A program made the position numbers and the translations under genes. The notes under the pieces are model-generated. The model did no database searches, was not told where the DNA came from, and saw only the letters and a program-made list of their open reading frames with translations. From Candidatus Aegiribacteria sp. (lineage in GTDB: Bacteria > Fermentibacterota > Fermentibacteria > Fermentibacterales > Fermentibacteraceae), in NCBI GenBank assembly GCA_021107345.1, contig JAIOSX010000196.1, forward strand, positions 1 to 5,381: a stretch of 5,381 bases of DNA, written 5' to 3'. The first letter of the stretch is position 1; each line of letters opens with the position of its first letter. This document shows, piece by piece, positions 1 through 5,381 of the stretch.

Positions 1-1287
1 GGTACCGAGGATGACGATGTTATCAGGGATCTGGACAGTCAGATATCCGTCAGAAGGGAAGCCCTTAACCGGGCACTTGGGGAAGCCGCTTATAGTCAGT
101 ATCCCAATGACCCCGCTCAGTCTCTTCAGGGAATAGCATCTCAACTTGTAACGATTGAATCTCAGCTCAGAGCTGAAAGAATCAGAGAGTTTGTTCTGAG
201 CAGTATTATCCGTGATCTTGAAGACAGTATCTCGGTTCTTCCTGAACTGGAACTGAGACTGACAAGGCTTGAGAGAGACTGGATGGTGAGCGAGAATATT
301 TACCTAATGCTCAGAACCAAGTACGAAGAAGTCAGAATTGCAGAGGCAGGTCAGATAGGTAATGTAACAATAGTCGACACGGCCCTTCCCGGTGGCATGA
401 TCAAACCCAACAGAAAACGCAATCTGATCCTGGGAATATTTGCGGGACTGGCCGCGGGAATCGGATTCATATTCCTGAAGGAGCAACTTGATTCTTCCAT
501 CAGGAATCCCGAGGACATCGAGAATCTGGGCATTCCTGTTATCGGTGTAATACCAAAGGTACCCAGGTCCGATGTCACTATTCCGGGAGGCAAACAGGGG
601 TTGATAATGATGACCGCCCCGAGGCAGGCTGCCAGTGAGGCGTACAGAGATCTCAGAACGAGTCTCCGATTCAGCACCACTGAGGATGGAATACACTCGA
701 TTCTGGTTACCAGTTCAGGTCCCAGAGAAGGCAAATCCACTACAGTCGGAAACCTTGCTATAGCCGTTGCTCAGGCCGGATCAAGAGTTCTTATTGTGGA
801 TACTGACCTGAGACGTCCAGTGATGCATAAGATCTTCGACCTTAAGCAGAAGCCCGGTTTTTCCGAAGTGTTAGCCGGTATTACACCTCTGGAAGAAGCT
901 GTTAGCAGCACGGTCATAGAGAATCTGTCAGTTCTTACATCCGGGCGTATACCGCATAATCCCTCGGAACTACTTGGCAGCAGAAGATTCAGGAATCTCC
1001 ATGCAGTAATGAAAGAAACCTACGACATGATCATTTTCGACAGTCCGCCGGTTGCAGTTGTTACCGATCCAATTGTAATGAGTCCAGAAGTAGATGCAAC
1101 ACTTATGGTTGTGGGTGTTAAGAAGATCGATAGAAAGGTACTCAAGTCAGCGTGGGAGAAACTTCAGAGGGGAATCGGCCACAGTGCAGGTGCTGTTCTC
1201 AATGGATTTGATCCCATGAACACCTACACCTCATACAATTACTACACTTACAAGTATCACCATTACTACAATGATAAAAAGAGATAA
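1..1287 (+). CDS. Wzc-like bacterial tyrosine kinase / chain-length determinant, 3' part
   Basis: The frame is open from base 1, so the start lies upstream; 428 residues are visible. By family knowledge such proteins sit in the inner membrane, control exopolysaccharide chain length and export, and autophosphorylate on tyrosine. Residues 1-95 (numbered from base 1) are charged and probably coiled coil, as in the periplasmic part of Wzz/Wzc proteins. Next comes the GNVTIVDTALP stretch that normally precedes the second membrane helix, then a helix at about 140-160. The cytoplasmic kinase domain follows. It has an E-x2-R-x2-R oligomerisation motif (EAYRDLR, about 213-219), Walker A GPREGKST (240-247), Walker A' VLIVDTDLRRP (263-273) and Walker B YDMIIFDSPP (341-350). 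The C-terminal tail holds eight tyrosines in 15 residues, the usual autophosphorylation cluster. The first in-frame ATG after the window start (283) falls inside the coiled coil and is not the real start. The gene ends 265 bp before mraZ and is probably the end of a separate polysaccharide locus. I cannot tell wzc, epsB-like or exo-type subfamilies apart. Confidence 0.93.
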   Translation, partial: GTEDDDVIRDLDSQISVRREALNRALGEAAYSQYPNDPAQSLQGIASQLVTIESQLRAERIREFVLSSIIRDLEDSISVLPELELRLTRLERDWMVSENIYLMLRTKYEEVRIAEAGQIGNVTIVDTALPGGMIKPNRKRNLILGIFAGLAAGIGFIFLKEQLDSSIRNPEDIENLGIPVIGVIPKVPRSDVTIPGGKQGLIMMTAPRQAASEAYRDLRTSLRFSTTEDGIHSILVTSSGPREGKSTTVGNLAIAVAQAGSRVLIVDTDLRRPVMHKIFDLKQKPGFSEVLAGITPLEEAVSSTVIENLSVLTSGRIPHNPSELLGSRRFRNLHAVMKETYDMIIFDSPPVAVVTDPIVMSPEVDATLMVVGVKKIDRKVLKSAWEKLQRGIGHSAGAVLNGFDPMNTYTSYNYYTYKYHHYYNDKKR

Positions 1288-1480
1288 AAGCACAACATAA
1301 CCGGTTGTCACCGGTCTATCGTAGCATTCAGAATTAGTTTTTCAGTCCGCCGAAAGCATCATACAATGTATCCTTATTATAGTAAGAATCCTTTGGCTCT
1401 ATTCAGAGCGACTTAATGTATCGTATAAATAATTACACAACAACATCATAGAGCATCGCTGTATTTCAGCAATGGATCTG

Positions 1481-1499
1481 TGTGGGATATATTCCCACA
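1481..1499. repeat. Inverted repeat upstream of the mraZ promoter
   Basis: TGTGGGA and TCCCACA are perfect 7-bp arms around the 5-bp AT centre TATAT. The arms contain the same GTGGG word as the MraZ repeats, one in each orientation, so this is more likely an upstream operator element than a terminator; no T-run follows it. It ends 7 bp before the -35 box, where a bound protein could contact polymerase. Confidence 0.6.
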
Positions 1500-1527
1500 A
1501 AATGGGTTGACAGTGGGAAATTGTGGG
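1482..1527 (+). promoter_or_regulatory. MraZ operator array (TGGG repeats)
   Basis: TGGG occurs in direct orientation at 1483-1486, 1503-1506, 1514-1517 and 1524-1527, with start-to-start steps of 20, 11 and 10 bp. All therefore lie on about the same face of the helix. An inverted copy (CCCA, 1494-1497) lies in the empty 10-bp slot between the first two. Three or more TGGG/GTGGG repeats about 10 bp apart upstream of mraZ are the published MraZ recognition pattern in E. coli and other bacteria. The last three repeats bracket the -35 box and fill the spacer, so bound MraZ would exclude RNA polymerase. The repeats and spacing are seen directly; binding is inferred from the family. Confidence 0.85.
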
Positions 1528-1534
1528 ATAGAAT
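1507..1534 (+). promoter_or_regulatory. Sigma70-type promoter of the mraZ/dcw operon
   Basis: A perfect -35 hexamer TTGACA (1507-1512) is followed by a 16-bp spacer and a TAGAAT -10 hexamer (1529-1534, 5 of 6 matches to TATAAT). Transcription should start near 1541, only about a dozen bases before the mraZ ATG. The spacer carries two TGGG operator repeats. This is probably the main promoter for mraZ-rsmH-ftsL-ftsI-murE, since no comparable promoter is obvious between those genes. Confidence 0.78.
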
Positions 1535-1540
1535 TGATCT

Positions 1541-1546
1541 GGAGGG
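1541..1546 (+). promoter_or_regulatory. Ribosome binding site of mraZ at the predicted mRNA 5' end
   Basis: GGAGGG ends 6 nt before the ATG at 1553 and fixes that start. It is unusual because the predicted transcription start (about 1541) falls at its first base, leaving a leader of only about 12 nt that is essentially just the Shine-Dalgarno sequence. Confidence 0.65.
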
Positions 1547-1552
1547 CAACCC

Positions 1553-1973
1553 ATGAATGAATACACAGGGAAGCACATACATACGCTGGACGATAAGGGC
1601 AGGGTAAGCGTACCCGCCCAGTTTCGGAGACAGCTGCCCAGGGAAGGTCTCTTCATCGGGAAGGGTATGGAGGGAAGTCTTATTCTCTACCCGCCGGAGA
1701 AGTGGCAGAATGTCAGGGACGGACTTGCATCACTCTCCCGTAACATCAGAAAAAACAGAGACATTATTCGTGAGTTCTCCCAGTACATTCGACCCGTGAA
1801 TATAGATGGTCAGGGCAGAGATCGAAGTTTCCGGAATGACCCACGAGATCGTTTTCATAGGCCTGCTTGATTCAATCGAACTCTGGGCTGCCCGGCGTTA
1901 CGCTGAACGGGAAAAGGAACAGGTATCCTCTCTGGAAGAAGCCATTGAGGAAATCGACATAGATATTTACTGA
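1553..1973 (+). pseudogene. mraZ: MraZ transcriptional regulator, frameshifted
   Basis: MraZ is an AbrB-like DNA-binding protein with two tandem SpoVT/AbrB-type domains that assembles into rings and represses its own dcw operon. Frame 2 starts at the ATG at 1553 and gives domain 1 with the signature DDKGRVSVPAQFR (residues 13-25), a helical linker, and the start of the domain 2 signature, NIDGQGR (83-89). After that the frame reads unrelated sequence and stops at 1868-1870 (105 residues). The rest of domain 2 is in frame 3 from 1821 to the stop at 1971-1973, including GMTHEIVFIGLLDSIELW and an acidic tail. The two parts plus a short gap add up to about 146 residues, the normal family length. 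Compared with E. coli MraZ, about seven residues of the post-GR segment (LIP..LR-like) are absent, so the lesion looks like a deletion of about 20 bp at about 1820 rather than a single-base slip. The pieces are otherwise well conserved, so the break is recent or a sequence error. It lies 36 bp upstream of rsmH. Confidence 0.85.
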
Positions 1974-2009
1974 GTTGAAATCTCTCCAATTTCAGGAGGC
2001 CTGGTTTCA

Positions 2010-2921
2010 ATGTGTGCAGAAAGATCTGTAGAAGAAGGTTTTAAAAGCCCCTGTACTGAATTGAATACACTGTTTCATGTGCCGGTGATGGGCGATGAGG
2101 TAGTTGATTTTTTTGCAGGTGGTCTGAATGAAGGGCTTCTTGTGGATGGAACAGCCGGAGCAGGGGGGCATCTGGAAATGCTTTCCAGAGCAATGCCCGG
2201 GGTGAGCTTTCTGGCCGTTGATCGTGACCCTGCTGCCGTACTGAACCTCAAAAGAAGATTCAGTGATAATTCTGATGTCACTGTGCGGCAGGGGAGTTAT
2301 ACTGAAATACCGGAAATCCTGGATGAACTGGGCTTAAGCAAGGCATCCGCTGCTCTTTTTGACCTGGGTCTTTCATCAATTCAGCTTGATGATCCGTTGA
2401 GGGGATTCTCCTACAGGTACGAAGGCCCTCTGGATATGAGATTTGATGATTCTACAGGCACCACAGCAGCAGAACTGTTGAACAGAATGTCCGAAAAAGA
2501 GATAGCCGATATCATCTACAACTACGGTGAAGAGGGTAGAAGCAGGAGGATAGCAAAGGCGATAGTAAGAAACAGGCCTGTTATTACAACCCTTGAACTT
2601 GCTGAGATAGTCAACGCCTCTGTTAGAAGAAGTTCCTTCAAAATACTCTCCAGGGTCTTTCAAGCTCTCAGGATAGCTGTAAACACGGAGCTCGACCAGC
2701 TGGACAGACTGATTGATGACCTGGACAGCTGGACTGAGGTCGGTGCTCGAATTGCATTCATCACATTTCACTCCATCGAGGACAGGAGAATTAAGCTGCT
2801 GTTCAGAGATACTCCTATGTATCGGCAGCATTCTCCCCGATGGATTGTTCCCGGTGAGGATGAACTGCGGAGGAACAGCAGGGCAAGATCATCAAGGCTT
2901 CGTATGGGGATAAGAGTATGA
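2010..2921 (+). CDS. rsmH: 16S rRNA (cytosine1402-N4)-methyltransferase RsmH (MraW)
   Basis: RsmH uses S-adenosylmethionine to methylate N4 of C1402 in the ribosomal P site of 16S rRNA and acts in the cytoplasm on the small subunit. The 303-residue product is near the usual length of about 310. Visible motifs in order are HVPVM (23-27), the SAM-binding loop VDGTAGAGGH (45-54), DRDP (71-74), FDLGLSS (117-123), LDMRFD (141-146), NYGEE (171-175), FQALRIAVN (218-226), FHSIEDR (253-259) and the C-terminal NSRARSSRLR (289-298). The segment between FHSIEDR and the C-terminal motif is shorter than in many homologues and lacks the frequent cysteine-containing stretch. The ATG at 2010 is chosen because a perfect AGGAGG (1994-1999) lies 10 nt upstream. 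Its stop overlaps the ftsL start as ATGA. It is the second gene of the dcw cluster, its standard place after mraZ. Confidence 0.97.
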   Translation: MCAERSVEEGFKSPCTELNTLFHVPVMGDEVVDFFAGGLNEGLLVDGTAGAGGHLEMLSRAMPGVSFLAVDRDPAAVLNLKRRFSDNSDVTVRQGSYTEIPEILDELGLSKASAALFDLGLSSIQLDDPLRGFSYRYEGPLDMRFDDSTGTTAAELLNRMSEKEIADIIYNYGEEGRSRRIAKAIVRNRPVITTLELAEIVNASVRRSSFKILSRVFQALRIAVNTELDQLDRLIDDLDSWTEVGARIAFITFHSIEDRRIKLLFRDTPMYRQHSPRWIVPGEDELRRNSRARSSRLRMGIRV

Positions 2922-3232
2922 AAATCAGAGCACGCAGGATTTTTCTGATGATCGTTGGGAGTGTTCTTCTTTTGCTGGTACTTGAAGCAGGAGTTTACAA
3001 CTGGAGGCTGCTGCTTTCGATGAGATACAGAAATCTGGCAGAACTCAGTCGTCAACTCAGCTGGAGACGGGATGAGCTCCTGGTGGAGAGGGCAACTCTT
3101 CTGAACCCTGAGCGACTTCAATGGGTCGGTACGGAACTGGGGCTGGCACCTGTCCCCCTTCGGTGTTTTTCAGTTCTTCAGCTGCGTCCTGATGCCTCTG
3201 GAGGTGATCAGTTTGTCTGTATGGAACAGTGA
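2918..3232 (+). CDS. ftsL: FtsL-like cell division protein
   Basis: This is a 104-residue bitopic membrane protein. A basic cytoplasmic start (KIRARR) is followed by one hydrophobic helix at about 8-25, a charged, heptad-like coiled-coil region at about 33-62, and an ERLQWVGTELGLAPVP stretch (65-80) that matches the LG(M/L)-x-P-like end of the FtsL/FtsB coiled coil. By family knowledge FtsL pairs with FtsB and links to FtsQ and FtsW/FtsI to activate septal peptidoglycan synthesis. Sequence identity in this family is always low, so the call rests on size, topology and position between rsmH and ftsI. The ATG overlaps the rsmH stop by 4 nt, indicating translational coupling. The 3' end contains the ftsI ribosome binding site and overlaps the ftsI start, so the last residues (after about 92) are constrained by both. 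A generic septum-formation-initiator-like protein is the alternative. Confidence 0.8.
   Translation: MKIRARRIFLMIVGSVLLLLVLEAGVYNWRLLLSMRYRNLAELSRQLSWRRDELLVERATLLNPERLQWVGTELGLAPVPLRCFSVLQLRPDASGGDQFVCMEQ
3200..3209 (+). promoter_or_regulatory. Very strong ribosome binding site of ftsI, inside ftsL
   Basis: GGAGGTGATC is complementary over 10 consecutive bases to the usual 16S rRNA 3' end (GATCACCTCC). Its GGAGG core ends 8 nt before an in-frame TTG at 3213, an ideal spacing. The upstream in-frame ATG at 3192 has no such site in front of it and is itself 8 nt before this one, so this site argues for the TTG start. Confidence 0.72.
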
Positions 3233-4928
3233 GATATCCCCGGAGCGGCGTTCCGCCAGGCTGAAGATGGTTATGATTTCAGCCTTAATAGGTTTTCTTA
3301 TTATCGTCGGTCGGCTGATCAATATCCAGATAGTACATCATCAGCACTATGTAGACGCGGCATGTATTCAGCATACGACCCAGATCGATGTGGAAGCCCG
3401 GCGGGGAAGGATACTGGACAGAAACGGTTACCTTCTGGCCGGGAATAGAACCGTTGTCACTTTCCAGGTCTACTGGCCCGAGGTTCCTCCGGAAGAAACT
3501 GTTCTGATAGACTCTCTTATAATGCGTCTGGGTGAACATTCACTGGCGAAACTCCCCGCTGAAAGGCGTTCGGGAAATCAGATACTTGCAATAGACGTTC
3601 CATATCAGGAGGCAATGCTTCTTACGAATTCGGGTTTGCCCACCGGTGTAAGTGTCGATGTGGGACAGGAGCGGACTTATCCCATGGGTGATATGACGGC
3701 AGGGATTCTGGGAAGATTCACAGCCGAGAATGCAGAAGGATTAGAGCAATGGTTCAACTCCGATCTGCAGGGAATTGACGGTATGCTATTTATAGAGAGA
3801 AGTGCCACAGGCAGATACAACCTTACCGATCCCGAAGCAGATAATATTCAGGCTGTTGATGGTAATGACATTATGCTTACCATAGATGCTCGGTTCCAGT
3901 GCATCATAATGGAGGAGCTTGAAGGAGCCATGGAGCGTTTCAACAGCGATTGGGCTGCTGCTGTGATGATAGATCCGGTCAACGGGGAAGTGCTGGCCGC
4001 CGGCAGCGTACCGGTAAGAGCTGAGAACGGGGCCCTGACCATGAATCACGTTTTTCAGGGCTATCACGAGCCGGGCTCAACGTTCAAGATAGTTACTTAC
4101 GCCGCCTGCATTGAGGAGGGTCTGATAGGCGAAGGAGAATTGTTCAACTGCAGCGACGGGTATATCGACGTTGCAGGAGACAGTATATCCGATGCCCATG
4201 AAATGGGTATCCTCAGCCGCGATGAGATCATTATCAATTCCAGCAATGTTGGTACCGTAATGCTTTCCCGACTTTTATCGGACACTACCCTTTGCCAGTA
4301 CTGCAGTCGTTTCGGATTCGGCCTGAAAACAATGATAGAGTATCCAGACGAATCAAGAGGAATACTGCCGACTCCCGGAACTGCCGGATGGTCTGGAGTT
4401 TCATCGGCCCAGATCGCAATTGGCCAGGAGATAACGGTTACACCCATTCAGCTTGCGCTGGCGTACAGTGTTATAGCGAATGGTGGAACTCTCTATTATC
4501 CGAGATTTCTGGAAGCATGCCGGGAAGGAGATCGATGGGTGAGGGAGGAATCTATCGTACGATCCCATCCGCTTTCTCCCGGGACAGCGGAGACAGTACG
4601 GCGCACACTGAGAGCTGCCGTTGAGGAAGGAACCGGTGCGAACGCCGCTGTTGAGGGAGTTGCTGTAGGAGGTAAGACCGGTACTGCTGAGCGACTGAGC
4701 GGCAGCAGCGATTATCTAAGTGCATTTGTTGGAATGGTTCCCGCCGATAATCCCAGTTTTGTTCTTGTCGTGATAATAGACGGCCCGGATTACGAGTACC
4801 GATGGGGAAGCGCATCAGCAGCGCCGGTGTTCTCAGAGATGACCTCGAGAATTCTTGCTGTTGAGCCTGAACTTGTCCTTCGTACAAGGAGAGGGGAAGA
4901 GGACCTTATGGCAGGAGCGTTCGAATGA
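3213..4928 (+). CDS. ftsI: FtsI / PBP3-type septal peptidoglycan transpeptidase
   Basis: FtsI is the class B penicillin-binding protein that cross-links septal peptidoglycan with FtsW in the divisome. It has an N-terminal membrane anchor and a periplasmic catalytic domain. With the TTG start it has 571 residues: one membrane helix at about 19-35, the class B signature RGRILDRNG (64-72), a dimerisation/pedestal domain, then the transpeptidase domain with all three active-site motifs: STFK (289-292, nucleophile serine), SSN (343-345) and KTGTAE (488-493). It ends soon after the transpeptidase fold, with no PASTA repeats, as in diderm PBP3 rather than Gram-positive PBP2x types. The start is debatable. 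An ATG at 3192 would add 7 residues and has no ribosome binding site; the TTG at 3213 sits 8 nt after a strong one. It overlaps ftsL by about 20 nt and murE by 4 nt (ATGA). SpoVD and PBP2 relatives share the motifs, but position after ftsL makes FtsI the best call. Confidence 0.95.
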   Translation: MSVWNSEISPERRSARLKMVMISALIGFLIIVGRLINIQIVHHQHYVDAACIQHTTQIDVEARRGRILDRNGYLLAGNRTVVTFQVYWPEVPPEETVLIDSLIMRLGEHSLAKLPAERRSGNQILAIDVPYQEAMLLTNSGLPTGVSVDVGQERTYPMGDMTAGILGRFTAENAEGLEQWFNSDLQGIDGMLFIERSATGRYNLTDPEADNIQAVDGNDIMLTIDARFQCIIMEELEGAMERFNSDWAAAVMIDPVNGEVLAAGSVPVRAENGALTMNHVFQGYHEPGSTFKIVTYAACIEEGLIGEGELFNCSDGYIDVAGDSISDAHEMGILSRDEIIINSSNVGTVMLSRLLSDTTLCQYCSRFGFGLKTMIEYPDESRGILPTPGTAGWSGVSSAQIAIGQEITVTPIQLALAYSVIANGGTLYYPRFLEACREGDRWVREESIVRSHPLSPGTAETVRRTLRAAVEEGTGANAAVEGVAVGGKTGTAERLSGSSDYLSAFVGMVPADNPSFVLVVIIDGPDYEYRWGSASAAPVFSEMTSRILAVEPELVLRTRRGEEDLMAGAFE

Positions 4929-5381
4929 TCCTGTCAGATCTTCTGAAGAATACTCGAATCCGTATATCAGGGAAGATTGCCATGGTTGAGATAACTTCCA
5001 TTGAGGAAGACTCAAGACAGGTTGTACCAGGATCCCTCTTTGTGGCGATAAAGGGTTTTGAGACGGACGGGCATATTTACATTAAACAGGCTCTGGATAA
5101 AGGAGCTGCGGCTGTTCTGTCGGAACGACAATGCCTGGACGATGAAAGGATATTCGTGAACCCCGATCATGAGAACAGGGGAATTTTGTCACTTATCGCC
5201 GCCAGGTTTTACGATCATCCATGGGATGAGCTTGTCACAGTTGGCATAACAGGTACAAACGGAAAAACATCCACAGCAAGAATGCTTCACCGGATATTTG
5301 AAAAACACGGTATGCAGAGCGGTATTATGGGAACTGTTGGTCACCTTATCGGAGGGAGGAACGTAACGGCAAGTGTAACGA
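4925..5381 (+). CDS. murE: UDP-MurNAc-tripeptide synthetase MurE, 5' part
   Basis: MurE is a cytoplasmic ATP-dependent ligase that adds the third stem-peptide residue (meso-diaminopimelate or lysine) to UDP-MurNAc-L-Ala-D-Glu. 152 residues are visible and the frame runs off the window end. The N-terminal substrate-binding domain shows DSRQVVPGSLFVAIKG (29-44) with DGH (48-50) and a GAAAVLSE stretch (60-67). The central ATPase domain opens with the P-loop GITGTNGKTST (107-117) and an IMGTVG segment (134-139). These are shared by Mur ligases; IMGT and position right after ftsI favour MurE over MurF. The ATG at 4925 overlaps the ftsI stop as ATGA, and AGGAG (4913-4917) lies 7 nt upstream. The residues that set amino-acid specificity are in the missing C-terminal part, so mDAP versus lysine cannot be decided. 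Confidence 0.93.
   Translation, partial: MILSDLLKNTRIRISGKIAMVEITSIEEDSRQVVPGSLFVAIKGFETDGHIYIKQALDKGAAAVLSERQCLDDERIFVNPDHENRGILSLIAARFYDHPWDELVTVGITGTNGKTSTARMLHRIFEKHGMQSGIMGTVGHLIGGRNVTASVT

Noticed and set aside
1300..1315. Possible terminator hairpin after the kinase gene (ACCGG, 6-nt loop, CCGGT).
   Set aside because: The stem is only 5 bp and no T-run follows directly; the nearest run of five T is at 1338-1342. Too weak to call a terminator.
1361..1371. Short palindrome ATACA-A-TGTAT.
   Set aside because: Short and AT-rich, not repeated elsewhere in the region; no regulator can be named.
1396..1409. Small inverted repeat GCTCT-ATTC-AGAGC in the intergenic region.
   Set aside because: A 5-bp stem with no T-run and no recognised partner motif; expected by chance.
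1402..1429. Second possible promoter, TTCAGA with a 16-bp spacer and TATAAA.
   Set aside because: The -35 matches only 4 of 6 in an AT-rich stretch, and a far better promoter with operators lies downstream.
1818..1851. Direct repeat GAGATCG at 1818-1824 and 1845-1851 as the cause of the mraZ deletion.
   Set aside because: Both copies are still present and the distance (27 bp) and position do not fit a loss of about 20 bp at 1820.
1821..1973. Separate small gene in frame 3 after the mraZ frameshift (ATG at 1836).
   Set aside because: It is plainly the C-terminal half of MraZ domain 2, and no ribosome binding site precedes the ATG; treated as part of the broken mraZ.
2376..2831. Open frame of 151 residues on the minus strand across rsmH.
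   Set aside because: No family features; it is the antisense shadow of a strongly conserved rsmH.

Overview
This window covers the start of a bacterial division and cell-wall (dcw) cluster, preceded by the end of an exopolysaccharide-type tyrosine kinase gene. All genes are on the + strand. The order is: 3' part of a Wzc-like BY-kinase (1-1287), a 265-bp intergenic regulatory region, mraZ (1553-1973, apparently frameshifted), rsmH/mraW (2010-2921), ftsL (2918-3232), ftsI (about 3213-4928) and the 5' part of murE (4925-5381, cut by the window end). From rsmH onward the genes overlap (4 nt rsmH/ftsL, about 20 nt ftsL/ftsI, 4 nt ftsI/murE), so they are almost certainly one translationally coupled operon.

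The promoter region of mraZ is unusually readable. A consensus -35 (TTGACA), a 16-bp spacer and a TAGAAT -10 are interleaved with TGGG repeats about one helical turn apart, which is the known MraZ operator layout. MraZ should therefore repress its own operon by occupying the core promoter. The mraZ reading frame itself is broken. The first MraZ domain and the start of the second (to D-G-Q-G-R) are in one frame, and the rest of the second domain is in another. About seven residues of the conserved post-GR segment are missing between them, which suggests a deletion of roughly 20 bp, or an assembly error. Either the operator is now orphaned or the sequence needs correcting.

Functionally, RsmH methylates 16S rRNA, FtsL and FtsI belong to the septal divisome, and MurE makes peptidoglycan precursor. 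The BY-kinase belongs to polysaccharide export and ends at its own stop codon before the dcw promoter, so it is probably the end of a separate neighbouring unit.

The organism is a bacterium of roughly middle GC content. The short FtsI with no room for PASTA repeats and the fused Wzz-plus-kinase protein suit a diderm lineage. The proteins are family-typical but not close to any genus I can name. An uncultured FCB-like candidate phylum is a low-confidence guess. Apart from the mraZ lesion and its operator, the window is ordinary housekeeping sequence. I see no mobile element, CRISPR array, tRNA or rRNA.
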